Part shown: one piece after another, positions 52,790-62,194 of the stretch
How positions within the stretch are numbered: the stretch's first letter is position 1
Layout of the letters: the number at the start of each line of letters is the position of its first letter
Position numbers and translations under genes: made by a program
The notes under the pieces: generated by a model
Told to the model about the DNA's origin: nothing
Database searches by the model: none
Seen by the model: the letters and a program-made list of their open reading frames with translations, nothing else
Assembly (NCBI GenBank): GCA_031460175.1
Contig: JAVKGW010000003.1
Span: 62,001-126,000, forward strand
Reading direction: 5' to 3'
Source of the DNA: Armatimonadota bacterium
Lineage (GTDB): Bacteria; Sysuimicrobiota; Sysuimicrobiia; Sysuimicrobiales; Sysuimicrobiaceae
DNA length: 64,000 nt

Positions 52790-53538
52790 CGGCACTCATC
52801 GCCCTCGCCATCTTCCTGCTCCTCATCCTGCCCAGCATGGTGCGGATCGTGCGGGAATACGAGCGGGGAGTGGTCTTCCGCCTCGGACGGCTGGTGGGGG
52901 CCCGGGGACCGGGTCTCATCCTGCTCATCCCCTTCATCGACCGCATGGTGAAGGTGGACCTGCGGGTGGTCACCATGGACGTGCCCCGGCAGGAGATGAT
53001 GACCCGGGACAACGTTCCCGTGACCGTGGACGCGGTGGTGTACTTCCGGGTGGTGAATCCGGAGGATGCCATCGTGAAGGTGGAGGACTTCGTGCGGGCC
53101 ACGGCCCTGTACGCCCAGACCACCCTCCGCAGCGTGGTGGGCCAGCATGAGCTCGATGATCTCCTCTCCCGGCGAGACCAGGTGAACGCGCAGCTGCAGC
53201 GGATCATCGACGACGCCACGGAGCCCTGGGGGATCAAGGTGACCGCGGTGGAGGTGCGGGACGTGGTCCTGCCGGAGGGCATGAAGCGGGCCATGGCCCG
53301 GCAGGCGGAGACGGAGCGGGAGCGGCGGGCCAAGATCATCAACGCGGAGGGCGAGTTCCAGGCCGCGGAACGTCTGGTGGAGGCGGCCCGGAAGATGGCG
53401 GAGCAGCCCATCGCCCTGCAGCTGCGCTACCTGCAGACCCTGGCGGAGATCGCCAGCGAGCAGAACAGCACCACCATCTTCCCGCTGCCCATCGACCTCG
53501 TGCGGCCGTTCCTGGGCCGCGACGCGAGAGGGGGCTAG
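52786..53538 (+). CDS. SPFH/stomatin-like membrane scaffold protein
   Basis: This 250-residue protein has one N-terminal membrane helix and then a prohibitin/stomatin domain ([66 protein letters not shown]). A coiled helical tail rich in Glu/Arg/Ala follows. Stomatins organise membrane microdomains and are partners or substrates of NfeD. The gene overlaps nfeD (ATGA), the usual conserved pair. Confidence 0.93.
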   Translation: MTALIALAIFLLLILPSMVRIVREYERGVVFRLGRLVGARGPGLILLIPFIDRMVKVDLRVVTMDVPRQEMMTRDNVPVTVDAVVYFRVVNPEDAIVKVEDFVRATALYAQTTLRSVVGQHELDDLLSRRDQVNAQLQRIIDDATEPWGIKVTAVEVRDVVLPEGMKRAMARQAETERERRAKIINAEGEFQAAERLVEAARKMAEQPIALQLRYLQTLAEIASEQNSTTIFPLPIDLVRPFLGRDARGG

Positions 53539-53540
53539 CC

Positions 53541-54011
53541 ATGCGGTTTACGACCCACAGCGCGGAGGAAACCCGAGAGCTGGGGCGCCGGCTGGCCACG
53601 GCCCTGCAACCGGGAGACGTGGTGGCCCTGGTGGGCGAGCTGGGCTCCGGCAAGACCACCCTCGTTCAGGGGATCGCGGCGGCCCTGGAGGCCCGGGGCC
53701 GGGTGGCGAGTCCTTCGTTTCTCATCGTGCACGAGTACCGGGGTCGGCTCCCCATCTACCACGTGGACCTGTTCCGGCTGCGCCCGGAGGACCTGGAGCC
53801 CCTGGGACTCGAGGAGCTGTTCGACGAGGGCGGGGTGGTGCTCGTGGAGTGGGCAGAGCGGGCAGAACGCCTCCTCCCTCCGGATACCCTGTGGATCCAT
53901 CTGGAGATCGCGGACGAGTCCACCCGGACGATCCGGCTCGAACCCCGGGGCGTGCGCAGCCGCCGGCTCGCGGAGGCCTTGGTCCAGGCCGCCTCCCCCG
54001 TGCAGGGCTGA
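53541..54011 (+). CDS. tsaE: tRNA threonylcarbamoyladenosine ATPase TsaE
   Basis: This 156-residue P-loop protein has GELGSGKTTLVQGIA (Walker A), SPSFLIVHEYRG and the Walker B-like VLVEWAERAERLLP. It is the ATPase that resets the TsaB-TsaD complex during t6A37 modification of ANN-decoding tRNAs. The following genes are tsaB, rimI and tsaD, forming the standard cluster. Confidence 0.95.
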   Translation: MRFTTHSAEETRELGRRLATALQPGDVVALVGELGSGKTTLVQGIAAALEARGRVASPSFLIVHEYRGRLPIYHVDLFRLRPEDLEPLGLEELFDEGGVVLVEWAERAERLLPPDTLWIHLEIADESTRTIRLEPRGVRSRRLAEALVQAASPVQG

Positions 54012-54013
54012 CC

Positions 54014-54721
54014 GTGCTGGTGCTCGGCATCGAGACCGCCACCGAGACCATCAGCGTCGCCCTGGTGGACGAGGACGGACTGCGGGCGGAACGCGCCCTG
54101 CGGGCGCGGCGGGCGCTCGGGTGGCTGGTGCCCGCGATCGGGGGAATGCTCCGGGACGCGGGATTGCGGCCGGAGGACGTGGAGGGGGTGGCGGTCTCCA
54201 CGGGGCCCGGTTCCTTCACGGGCCTGCGGGTGGGGATCGCCACCGCGGTGGGGTGGGCACAGGCCCGGGGCGTCCCCGCCTGCGGGGTCTCCACCCTGCA
54301 GGCTCTCGCGGCAACGTGCGGGGCTTTGCTCGTGGTGCCCGTAATGGACGCCAGGCGCGGGGAGGTGTCCGTGGCGCCCTTCGTCCGGGAGGGGGAGACG
54401 TATCGTCCCCTCACGGAGGAGCTCACGGCTCCTCCGAATGCCGTCATTGACCGGTTGAGGGAACTGGGCATCGAGGATCCGACCTTCGTGGGGGATGGCC
54501 TCCTACGCTACGGGTCCCTCCTGCGGCAGGCGTTTCCCCACGCGCACCTGAGCCCCCGGGTCCTGTGGAGCCCTCGGGCGGCCGCGGTGGCGGCTTTGGG
54601 CCGGGAGCGGCTTTTACATTCCGGAGGGGAGCCCCTGGGGGCCATCCAGCCGCGGTACGGCCGGGTCACCACGTTCCGGCCTCCCGCGTGGCTTGCGGCG
54701 CGGCGGGGAGGCGGAGAATGA
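54014..54721 (+). CDS. tsaB: tRNA threonylcarbamoyladenosine protein TsaB
   Basis: This 235-residue inactive paralogue of TsaD has an ASKHA fold start LVLGIETATETISVALVD and the motif VSTGPGSFTGLRVGIATAVGWA. It dimerises with TsaD and is required for t6A synthesis. GTG 54014 is used as start; GTG 54020 is possible. It is two bases after tsaE and overlaps rimI by four. Confidence 0.93.
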   Translation: MLVLGIETATETISVALVDEDGLRAERALRARRALGWLVPAIGGMLRDAGLRPEDVEGVAVSTGPGSFTGLRVGIATAVGWAQARGVPACGVSTLQALAATCGALLVVPVMDARRGEVSVAPFVREGETYRPLTEELTAPPNAVIDRLRELGIEDPTFVGDGLLRYGSLLRQAFPHAHLSPRVLWSPRAAAVAALGRERLLHSGGEPLGAIQPRYGRVTTFRPPAWLAARRGGGE

Positions 54722-55245
54722 AGACCCTCCTTCCGGTGCGGATCGAACGCATGCGGGAACAGGACATCCCCCGGGTCCTGCAGATCGAGCGGGCCTCCTT
54801 CCCCACCCCGTGGCCCCCGGAGGCGTACCGGCGGGAGATCCGGGAAAACCGCACCGCCCACTACATCGTGGCCCGGGTGGGGGAGGAGGTGGTGGGGTAC
54901 GCGGGGATGTGGGTCATCCTGGAGGAGGCCCACATCACCACCATCGCCGTGGACCCGAAGTGGCGCGGTCGGAGAGTTGGGGAGCGACTGCTCGTCGCCC
55001 TCATCGAGGAGGCCCGCAACCGGGGAGCCAGGTGGGTCACCCTGGAGGTCCGGAAGTCCAACCACATCGCCCAGAACCTGTACCGCAAGTACGGTTTCCG
55101 GGAGGTCCACGTACGAAAGGGCTACTACACGGACAACGGGGAGGACGCCCTCATCATGTGGACCGGCAACATCCTGGAGGAGCCCTTCCGCTCCCGGTTC
55201 GAGGCCCTAAAGGCCCAGCTCCAGCCGCGGGAGGGCGAGCCGTGA
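54718..55245 (+). CDS. rimI: Ribosomal protein S18-alanine N-acetyltransferase
   Basis: This 175-residue GNAT enzyme has IERASFPTPWPPEAY, the acetyl-CoA loop VDPKWRGRRVGERLLVALI and LEVRKSNHIAQNLYRKYGFREVHVRKGYY, all typical of RimI. It acetylates the N-terminus of ribosomal S18 and possibly other proteins. The location between tsaB and tsaD is conserved in many bacteria. It overlaps both neighbours by four bases. Confidence 0.93.
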   Translation: MKTLLPVRIERMREQDIPRVLQIERASFPTPWPPEAYRREIRENRTAHYIVARVGEEVVGYAGMWVILEEAHITTIAVDPKWRGRRVGERLLVALIEEARNRGARWVTLEVRKSNHIAQNLYRKYGFREVHVRKGYYTDNGEDALIMWTGNILEEPFRSRFEALKAQLQPREGEP

Positions 55246-56237
55246 CGGAAGGGCCGGTCCTCGGAATCGAGACCTCGTGCGACGAGACCGCGGCCGCGGT
55301 GGTCAAAGACCGCGTCATCCTTTCGAACGTGGTGGCCTCCCAGGCGGACCTCCATGCCCGGTACGGGGGCGTCGTACCCGAGCTCGCCTCCCGCCGGCAC
55401 ATCGAGCGGCTGATCCCCGTGGCGGAGGAGGCCCTCGCGCGGGCCGGGGTCGGGATCCGGGATCTCGCGGGCATCGCGGTCACCTGCGGTCCTGGGCTTA
55501 TCGGCGCCTTGGCGGTCGGAGTGGCCTATGCCAAGGCCCTGGCCTTCGCGGCCCGGCTCCCGCTGGTGGGCATCAACCACCTGGAAGGGCATCTCTACGC
55601 CGCCTTCCTCGCCCACGGTCCCGCTCCCCTTCCGGCCCTCGCCCTCATCGTCTCCGGGGCCCACACGGATCTCGTGTGGATCCCGGAGGAGGGGCGGTAT
55701 GAGGTGCTTGGTCGCACCCGGGACGATGCCGCGGGAGAGGCCTTCGACAAGGTGGCCCGGGCCTTGGGATTGGGGTATCCCGGAGGGCCGGAGATCGACC
55801 GGCTGAGCCGGGAAGGGGACGCGGAGGCTTTGCCGCTCCCGGTCCCTCTGCAGACGGAGCCGGGCTGCGACTTCAGCTTCAGTGGCCTCAAGACCGCGGT
55901 CGTGCTGGCCCTCCGCAAGACCCCTCCCCCGCGCCCCGAGGACGTGGCCGCCTCCTTCCAGCGGGCTGCGGTGGAGCACCTCGTCTCCCGGACCCTCCGG
56001 GCCGCCCGGGCGCACCGCCCCGCCTCCCTGATCCTCACGGGCGGGGTGGCCGCCAACCGCCTCCTTCGAAGGCGCCTTGAGGAAGAGGCAGTGCACCTCG
56101 GCATCCCGCTCCTCATACCCCCTCCGGACCTGTGCACGGACAACGCCGCCATGATCGCCTACGCGGGCCTCCGACGCCTCCAGCGAGGTCAGCGTTCCTC
56201 CTGGACCCTCGACGCCTCCCCCGACCTGCCTCTGTAG
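55242..56237 (+). CDS. tsaD: tRNA threonylcarbamoyltransferase TsaD
   Basis: This 331-residue metal-dependent ASKHA enzyme transfers the threonylcarbamoyl group to A37 of tRNA. It shows GIETSCDETAAAVV, the iron/zinc-binding HxxxH in NHLEGHLYAAF, CDFSFSGLKTAV and GGVAANRLLRRRLEEE. The usual SGGHT loop reads SGAHT here, a conservative change. The GTG start overlaps rimI as GTGA. It is the last gene of the series begun near 42.4 kb. Confidence 0.95.
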   Translation: MTEGPVLGIETSCDETAAAVVKDRVILSNVVASQADLHARYGGVVPELASRRHIERLIPVAEEALARAGVGIRDLAGIAVTCGPGLIGALAVGVAYAKALAFAARLPLVGINHLEGHLYAAFLAHGPAPLPALALIVSGAHTDLVWIPEEGRYEVLGRTRDDAAGEAFDKVARALGLGYPGGPEIDRLSREGDAEALPLPVPLQTEPGCDFSFSGLKTAVVLALRKTPPPRPEDVAASFQRAAVEHLVSRTLRAARAHRPASLILTGGVAANRLLRRRLEEEAVHLGIPLLIPPPDLCTDNAAMIAYAGLRRLQRGQRSSWTLDASPDLPL

Positions 56238-56264
56238 AGGTCAGACCCATCTCCGGCTGGCCTC

Positions 56265-56293
56265 TTGAAACCCCGGGGCCGGGCGGATAGTAT
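56265..56293 (+). promoter_or_regulatory. Promoter of groESL
   Basis: TTGAAA (56265-56270) and TAGTAT (56288-56293) are spaced 17 bases. The transcription start would fall near 56300, immediately before the CIRCE operator, the standard arrangement for HrcA-repressed heat-shock operons. Confidence 0.75.
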
Positions 56294-56304
56294 TAGTACC
56301 GGCG

Positions 56305-56331
56305 TTAGCACTCGTCGGCTCTGAGTGCTAA
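56305..56331 (+). promoter_or_regulatory. CIRCE operator (HrcA binding site)
   Basis: TTAGCACTC (56305-56313), nine bases, then GAGTGCTAA (56323-56331) is a perfect CIRCE inverted repeat. HrcA binds it to repress groESL when folding capacity is sufficient. It also forms a hairpin in the mRNA leader. hrcA itself is not in the window. Confidence 0.96.
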
Positions 56332-56377
56332 CAGCTCGGTGGACCCCCAAAAAACTCCGGGAAAGGAGGGATATGCC

Positions 56378-56689
56378 GTGAGGCTCAAGCCCCTGGGAGA
56401 CCGTGTGGTGGTGAAGCCTCTGGAGGAGGAGGAGCGCACCAAGGGCGGCATCGTGCTGCCCGACGTGGCGAAGGAGAAGCCCCAGCACGGGGAGGTGGTG
56501 GCGGTCGGTCCCGGAGCCCTCACGGAAGACGGCAAGCGCCTTCCCATGGACGTGAAGGTGGGGGATCGGGTGCTCTTCGCGAAGTACGCGGGCACAGAGG
56601 TGAAGATTGACGACCAGGAGTACCTGATCCTCCGTCAGAGCGACATCCTGGCCATCGTGGAGCGCGAGCCCGCGGCGGCCAAGGCGTAA
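56378..56689 (+). CDS. groES: Co-chaperonin GroES
   Basis: This 103-residue co-chaperonin has [28 protein letters not shown] with the mobile loop that contacts GroEL, and closes with [14 protein letters not shown]. The GTG at 56378 is preferred because GGAGGG lies seven bases upstream and it matches the family N-terminus. The operon is under CIRCE control. Confidence 0.96.
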   Translation: MRLKPLGDRVVVKPLEEEERTKGGIVLPDVAKEKPQHGEVVAVGPGALTEDGKRLPMDVKVGDRVLFAKYAGTEVKIDDQEYLILRQSDILAIVEREPAAAKA

Positions 56690-56697
56690 GGAGGTGA

Positions 56698-58308
<1,611 letters not shown>

Positions 58309-58335
58309 TCCGGCCCGGTCTCCGCGGTCCGAAGA

Positions 58336-58366
58336 GGGGGGCGGGCAGAGTCCCGCCCCCCTTTTT
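58336..58366 (+). terminator. Intrinsic terminator after groEL
   Basis: GGGGGGCGGG (58336-58345) and CCCGCCCCCC (58352-58361) form a ten-base-pair stem with a six-base loop, followed by TTTTT. It ends the groESL transcript 28 bases past the stop codon. Confidence 0.92.
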
Positions 58367-58383
58367 GCTATGCTGGCTTGAGG

Positions 58384-58779
58384 ATGGCAGAACGCAGCCG
58401 GGACTGGATGGAGCAGGCGCACCGGGATCTCGAGAGCGCCCGGTGGCAGGCGCAGGGCGGCTACTTCGAGTGGGCCTGCTTTATCGCCCAACAGGCGGCG
58501 GAGAAGGCCATCAAGGCCGTGTACCAGAAGCGCGGGGGAGAGGCGTGGGGGCATGCGCTCACGGAGCTCGTGCACGGCCTTGCCGGGCAGGTGGATGTAC
58601 CCGGGGAGATCCTGGAGTGCGCGCGGTGGCTGGACCGGTTCTACATTCCCACCCGGTATCCGAACGCTTGGGCCCAGGGAGCACCGGGGAGGTACTACAC
58701 GGAGGAGGACGCCCGCCGTGCCATCGGTTGTGGAGAGGCGATCCTACGGTTCTGTCAGGGTCTACTGGCTGAACCGTGA
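58384..58779 (+). CDS. HEPN-domain toxin of a HEPN/MNT module
   Basis: This 131-residue helical protein starts RDWMEQAHRDLESARWQAQGGYFEWACFIAQQAAEKAIKAVY, the standard HEPN layout. The putative RNase motif is R-x6-H (RGGEAWGH), and the family's FYIPTRYPNA segment is present. HEPN toxins of this kind cleave RNA, and the partner MNT nucleotidyltransferase neutralises them, in type VII systems by AMPylation. It begins just past the groEL terminator. The start could be ATG 58384 or a TTG two codons earlier. It overlaps its partner by 62 bases. Confidence 0.85.
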   Translation: MAERSRDWMEQAHRDLESARWQAQGGYFEWACFIAQQAAEKAIKAVYQKRGGEAWGHALTELVHGLAGQVDVPGEILECARWLDRFYIPTRYPNAWAQGAPGRYYTEEDARRAIGCGEAILRFCQGLLAEP

Positions 58780-59083
58780 GGAGGCGTGGCGCCGGCTCGA
58801 GGAGGCCGCCCGGCGCGTCGTCGAGGAGCGGCCGGAGGTGAAGGCCGTAGTCCTGTTCGGATCCCTCGCCGAGGGCCGGGCGGTTCCGGGAAGCGACGCG
58901 GACCTCCTGCTCCTCCTCCGCTCCTCCGACCGTCCCTGGATGGAGCGTCCCTCCGAATACCTCCCGTACTTCGAGGGCATCGGGCTTCCCCTTGACCTCT
59001 TCTGCTACACCGAGGAGGAAGTAGAACAGGTCCCTCTCGCCCGACACGCCCTGAGCCGGGGGAGGCGGCTTGCCGGGAGGTAG
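58718..59083 (+). CDS. MNT-type nucleotidyltransferase antitoxin
   Basis: This 121-residue minimal nucleotidyltransferase has the catalytic motif FGSLAEGRAVPGSDADLLLL (GS-x10-DxD). The N-terminal part (VRVYWLNREEAWRRLEEAARR) is typical of HEPN-linked MNT proteins. It is the predicted antitoxin for the adjacent HEPN protein. GTG 58718 is chosen because GGAGGAGGAC lies just upstream and the encoded N-terminus matches family members. It overlaps the HEPN gene in a different frame. Confidence 0.83.
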   Translation: MPSVVERRSYGSVRVYWLNREEAWRRLEEAARRVVEERPEVKAVVLFGSLAEGRAVPGSDADLLLLLRSSDRPWMERPSEYLPYFEGIGLPLDLFCYTEEEVEQVPLARHALSRGRRLAGR

Positions 59084-59150
59084 GTCCGTCCCTCCTTCGG
59101 CCCGAAGAGGTGTCTAAAAAGCCGGGAAGTTGGGCAGATCTTCGATCGGG

Positions 59151-59561
59151 ATGGGGAACGGGCAGAAGGGAGAGGGGAACCGGGAGCGCCGGGGAGGCTT
59201 CTTCACCCCGGATCCCTTCGCGGCGCTGAGCCTGGGCCTGCTCCTCGCCACCCTGGTGCTCCTGGGGATCCCGGAGCACTACGCGGCCCGGCGCCAGGCC
59301 GCCTACCGGGAGGCGGAGCAGACCCTGGAGCTCATGCGGCGGGCCGCCTGGGCCCACTACCTCCGCCGGGGCAGTTTCGACGGCTACCCCACGGCCACCC
59401 CTCCGCCCACCCCCCACTGGCGTTTCGGCTACGGGCCGTGCCGGGACGGGGTGTGCCTCCTGCGGGCCCTGGGGAGGGAGGGGACCCCGGTCGCGGGGGC
59501 CACGGTGGTGGTGACCCTCCGGGCGGACGGGACCGCGGAGGTGGCGTCGTACGGGTTCTAG
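59151..59561 (+). CDS. Pilin-like protein lacking a standard prepilin cleavage site
   Basis: This protein of about 136 residues is clearly a paralogue of the next gene. After one hydrophobic helix it reads YAARRQAAYREAEQTLELMRRAAWAHYLRRGSF, then a C-terminal part with two cysteines (GPCRDGVC) and an ending like its neighbour's. The N-terminus lacks G-F-T-L-x-E; it reads GGFFTPDPFAALSL, with no Glu at +5. It may be an unprocessed minor pilin, a membrane-anchored assembly helper, or a decaying copy. The start (ATG 59151, or TTG 59130) is uncertain because no good ribosome-binding site is seen. Confidence 0.68.
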   Translation: MGNGQKGEGNRERRGGFFTPDPFAALSLGLLLATLVLLGIPEHYAARRQAAYREAEQTLELMRRAAWAHYLRRGSFDGYPTATPPPTPHWRFGYGPCRDGVCLLRALGREGTPVAGATVVVTLRADGTAEVASYGF

Positions 59562-59562
59562 G

Positions 59563-59982
59563 ATGGCACGGAGATTGCTCCGTTGCCCAGGCGGGATGGT
59601 GTGGCGGGCGCTGCGGTCCGAGACGGGGTTCACCCTGGTGGAGCTCGTGATGGTGGTGGTGATCCTGGGGATCCTCGTGGCCCTGGCCCTGCCCAACTAC
59701 TACAGCGCCCGGCGCAAGGCCTACTTTGCAGAGGCGGGGGAGAAGCTCCAGGAGATGCGGGAGACCGCCTGGGCCCACTACCTCGCCCACGGGACCTTCA
59801 CGGGCTTCCCCAACGAGCCCGCCGCACCCACCGACCATTGGACCTTCGCCTACGAGACCTGCGCGGGCACGAAGTGCACCATGACCGCCAAGGGCAACGA
59901 CAACACCCCCGTGGAGGGCGCCAAGGTGCTCCTGGTCCTGAGCGGGGACGGGACGAGCCAGGTGACCTGGGAGGGGTTCTAA
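59563..59982 (+). CDS. Type IV pilin-like protein
   Basis: This 139-residue prepilin has the cleavage/methylation motif TGFTLVELVMVVVILGILVALALP, cut after Gly with Glu at +5. The polar body contains the usual YYSARRKAYFAEAGEKLQEMRETAWAHYL helix extension and a disulfide-type pair (ETCAGTKC). It would be exported by a type IV pilus or type II secretion-like machine, whose other parts are not in the window. It starts one base after its paralogue's stop. Confidence 0.88.
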   Translation: MARRLLRCPGGMVWRALRSETGFTLVELVMVVVILGILVALALPNYYSARRKAYFAEAGEKLQEMRETAWAHYLAHGTFTGFPNEPAAPTDHWTFAYETCAGTKCTMTAKGNDNTPVEGAKVLLVLSGDGTSQVTWEGF

Positions 59983-60058
59983 AAAACTCCGGAGGGAGGC
60001 GTCTAAGACGGGCCCGAGGTGGGTAGAAGACCGGGTAGGGAGATGAGAAAGGGAGGAG

Positions 60059-60081
60059 GTGGTGGCACGGAAGTTGCTCTG
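60059..60081 (+). repeat. Duplicated gene-start segment, copy 1
   Basis: This 23-base segment differs from 60631-60653 at two positions and resembles 59561-59580, the true start of the second pilin gene. Read from GTG 60062 after GGGAGGAGG it encodes only six codons (MARKLL) and a stop. It is best explained as a leftover of tandem duplication of the pilin unit, though a translated leader peptide cannot be excluded. Confidence 0.5.
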
Positions 60082-60133
60082 ATTCGAGGCGGAGAGCGGG
60101 AAAGGCCAAAACCTCGACCGGAAGGAGGGACGT

Positions 60134-60529
60134 ATGCTCGGACGGATTCGCAGAAAACTCAGGGAGGAGCGGGGGTTCACGCTCATCGAGCTCATCATGG
60201 TGATCGTGATCCTCGCCATCCTGCTGGCTTTGGCGCTGCCGAGTTATCTCAGCACCCGGCGCAAGGCTTACTACGCGGAGGCCGCGGAGAAGCTCCAGGA
60301 GTGGGCCACGGCCCAGTGGCTGTACTACGTGGAGAAGAACCAGTTCGCCGGAACAGCTGCCGTCTCGCTCCCAGAGGATACCAACAACTGGGACTTTCAG
60401 GGTGGAGACTGCAGCAACCCTGGCCCTTGCGTCGCGAGTGCGGTAGGACAAGGGCCGGTGGATGGCGCCACCATCACCTACACCATCCAGAGCAACGGGA
60501 GCCGGGTCATCAACTCCAGCGGCTTCTAG
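60134..60529 (+). CDS. Type IV pilin-like protein
   Basis: This 131-residue prepilin has leader MLGRIRRKLREERG and the motif GFTLIELIMVIVILAILLALALPSYL. The helix extension YYAEAAEKLQEWATAQWLYYVEKNQF and a cysteine pair (GDCSNPGPC) in the C-terminal domain are also present. It is the most canonical of the three tandem paralogues and has the best ribosome-binding site (GGAAGGAGGG), so it may be the main pilin. A very stable hairpin follows the stop codon. Confidence 0.9.
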   Translation: MLGRIRRKLREERGFTLIELIMVIVILAILLALALPSYLSTRRKAYYAEAAEKLQEWATAQWLYYVEKNQFAGTAAVSLPEDTNNWDFQGGDCSNPGPCVASAVGQGPVDGATITYTIQSNGSRVINSSGF

Positions 60530-60552
60530 CCCGTAGCACCACCCTCCCCCCT

Positions 60553-60587
60553 GGCGGGCGGCCGGGCGACCGGCCCGGCCGCCCGCC
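60553..60587 (+). terminator. 15-bp GC-rich hairpin after the pilin gene
   Basis: GGCGGGCGGCCGGGC (60553-60567) pairs perfectly with GCCCGGCCGCCCGCC (60573-60587) around a five-base loop. Only TTCC follows, so it is a stem-loop terminator without a proper T-tract or an mRNA 3' stabiliser. It would let pilin mRNA accumulate over the downstream glycosyltransferase genes. The nine-base direct repeats CGTAGCACC at 60532-60540 and 60602-60610 flank it. Confidence 0.6.
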
Positions 60588-60630
60588 TTCCACCCGTCTA
60601 TCGTAGCACCGACGCCGTTGCGGCTGCCCC

Positions 60631-60653
60631 GTGGTGGCAGGGGAGTTGCTCTG
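60631..60653 (+). repeat. Duplicated gene-start segment, copy 2
   Basis: This 23-base segment matches 60059-60081 at all but two positions. Here it lies just before the first glycosyltransferase gene (ATG 60659). The three related segments (59561, 60059, 60631) recur about every 500-570 bases, suggesting the boundary of a duplicated pilin cassette. Confidence 0.5.
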
Positions 60654-60658
60654 GGTCT

Positions 60659-62194
60659 ATGCCGGTGCAGGCTTCTTCCTCCCGCTGGACGGTCCGGATT
60701 CCGGAGGCCGAGCGCCCCGTGACCCGGGATGTCCTGTGCCTGGCCGGAGGTGCCCTCCTGGCGGGCGCCCTCCTCCTGGTGGGAGGCCGGAGCCTCTCCT
60801 TCGACGAGCTCTTCGCGGCCCACGCGGCTTCGCTCCCGATCCGGGACCTCCTGCGGTTCACGTACCTCCACGACGCCCACCCGCCCCTGTACTACCTCCT
60901 GCTCAGGGCCTGGATCTCCCTGTTCGGTTCCGGGGAGGTGGTCCTCCGAGCCCTCTCGGCCCTGGCGGGGCTCGGGACGGTGGGGGCCGTGGCGCGGCTG
61001 GGCGCGGAGATCTCGCCCGGGGCGGGTCAAGCCGCGGCCCTGTGGCTTTTCGGTTCGCCGCTGTTCCTGTACGCCTCCGTGGAGGCCACCCGGTACGCGC
61101 TGCTTGTGGCCCTGTTTGCGCTCGCGGCCCTGGCGGTGTGGCGCATGACGTCGGACCCGGGTCGTCGTCCCTGGATTCTCGGAGTGCTCCTGGGGGCGCT
61201 GCTCTACACCCACTACCTGGGCGCGGTGTTCTGCGCGGCCCTGGGCGGGTTCGTCCTGAGGTGTGGGAGCCCGCAGGCCCGCCTCCGGTTTTTCCTGGCC
61301 TCCGCCCTCGCGGGACTTGCCTTCCTGCCCTGGCTTCCGGTCCTGTGGCACCACGTGCTCGACGGCCGCATCAACCCGCCCTGGCGGGGGCCGCTTCCCG
61401 CCACCCTCCCGCTCCAGATCCTGCACCTGGTGGGGTTCGGGGGGAGGGCGTTCGGGAGTGCCTCGCCGTACCTCCACCCCACCGCGGACCTCACCACCCA
61501 GCTCCTCCTCGCGCTCCCGGTCGTGGGGGCGATCTGGCTTGGGGGGAGTGCCGTGGTCCGGGGCGACCGCCGGTTGGGGGCTCTCCTCGGGTGGTGCGTC
61601 GGGCTTCCGGCCGCGGTGCTGCTGGGAGTTTCCCTCTGGACCCGGTCCCTCGTGGCCTACCCCCGCTACTTCGTCTTCGCCCTGCCCTTCTGGGCCGTGG
61701 CCGCGGGGGCGGCGGTGGCGGAGCTCGGGCGTGCACCGGCGCGGCGGCGGGCGGCCGGAGCGGTGGCGTTCGGGATCCTGTTCGTCCTCAGCCTGGCCTC
61801 CCTCGCGGCGTTCGCGGCCTCTCCCACCGCGGGAACAGGGGACCGCAAATCCATGGGCGCGTACCTGCGGGCGCACGTCCGGGCAGACGATGCGGTGGTG
61901 GTGTTCCCTTCCTGGGAACGGCTCGGCCTCGCGTACTATGCACCGGGAGTGCGGGCGGAATGGGCCTTCCTCGGCACCCGCCGGGACGCGCCGGATCCCG
62001 GGGAGGTGAGAATGGGGATGACGGCGCTTGCGGCAAGGCGGAAACGGATCTGGGTCCTGGAGGAACCCCCGATGCCCCCGGGGCTGTTCGATGCCACGTA
62101 CCGGTGGCTTGCGCGGACGCATCGGGTGCGGGACCACCGGGAGTTCGGCGGCGTGCGGGTGACCCTGTTCGTGCGCGGGGAGGGAGGACGGTGA
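60659..62194 (+). CDS. GT-C membrane glycosyltransferase (GT39/PMT-like)
   Basis: This 511-residue protein has about 11 membrane helices. Near the N-terminus an acidic motif in the first external loop (SLSFDELFAAHAA) is followed by DAHPPLYYLLLRAW, the pattern of dolichyl-phosphate-mannose-type and ArnT-like glycosyltransferases. The C-terminal 120 residues form a soluble domain. Such enzymes use lipid-linked sugars on the outer membrane face. Placement after pilin genes suggests pilin or surface glycosylation; this is inference. It overlaps the next, related gene by four bases. Confidence 0.82.
   Translation: MPVQASSSRWTVRIPEAERPVTRDVLCLAGGALLAGALLLVGGRSLSFDELFAAHAASLPIRDLLRFTYLHDAHPPLYYLLLRAWISLFGSGEVVLRALSALAGLGTVGAVARLGAEISPGAGQAAALWLFGSPLFLYASVEATRYALLVALFALAALAVWRMTSDPGRRPWILGVLLGALLYTHYLGAVFCAALGGFVLRCGSPQARLRFFLASALAGLAFLPWLPVLWHHVLDGRINPPWRGPLPATLPLQILHLVGFGGRAFGSASPYLHPTADLTTQLLLALPVVGAIWLGGSAVVRGDRRLGALLGWCVGLPAAVLLGVSLWTRSLVAYPRYFVFALPFWAVAAGAAVAELGRAPARRRAAGAVAFGILFVLSLASLAAFAASPTAGTGDRKSMGAYLRAHVRADDAVVVFPSWERLGLAYYAPGVRAEWAFLGTRRDAPDPGEVRMGMTALAARRKRIWVLEEPPMPPGLFDATYRWLARTHRVRDHREFGGVRVTLFVRGEGGR

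Noticed and set aside
59084-59150. A c-di-GMP riboswitch upstream of the pilin genes
   Set aside because: Such riboswitches often precede pilin genes, but the conserved GEMM core motifs and paired helices are not seen here and the gap is too short.
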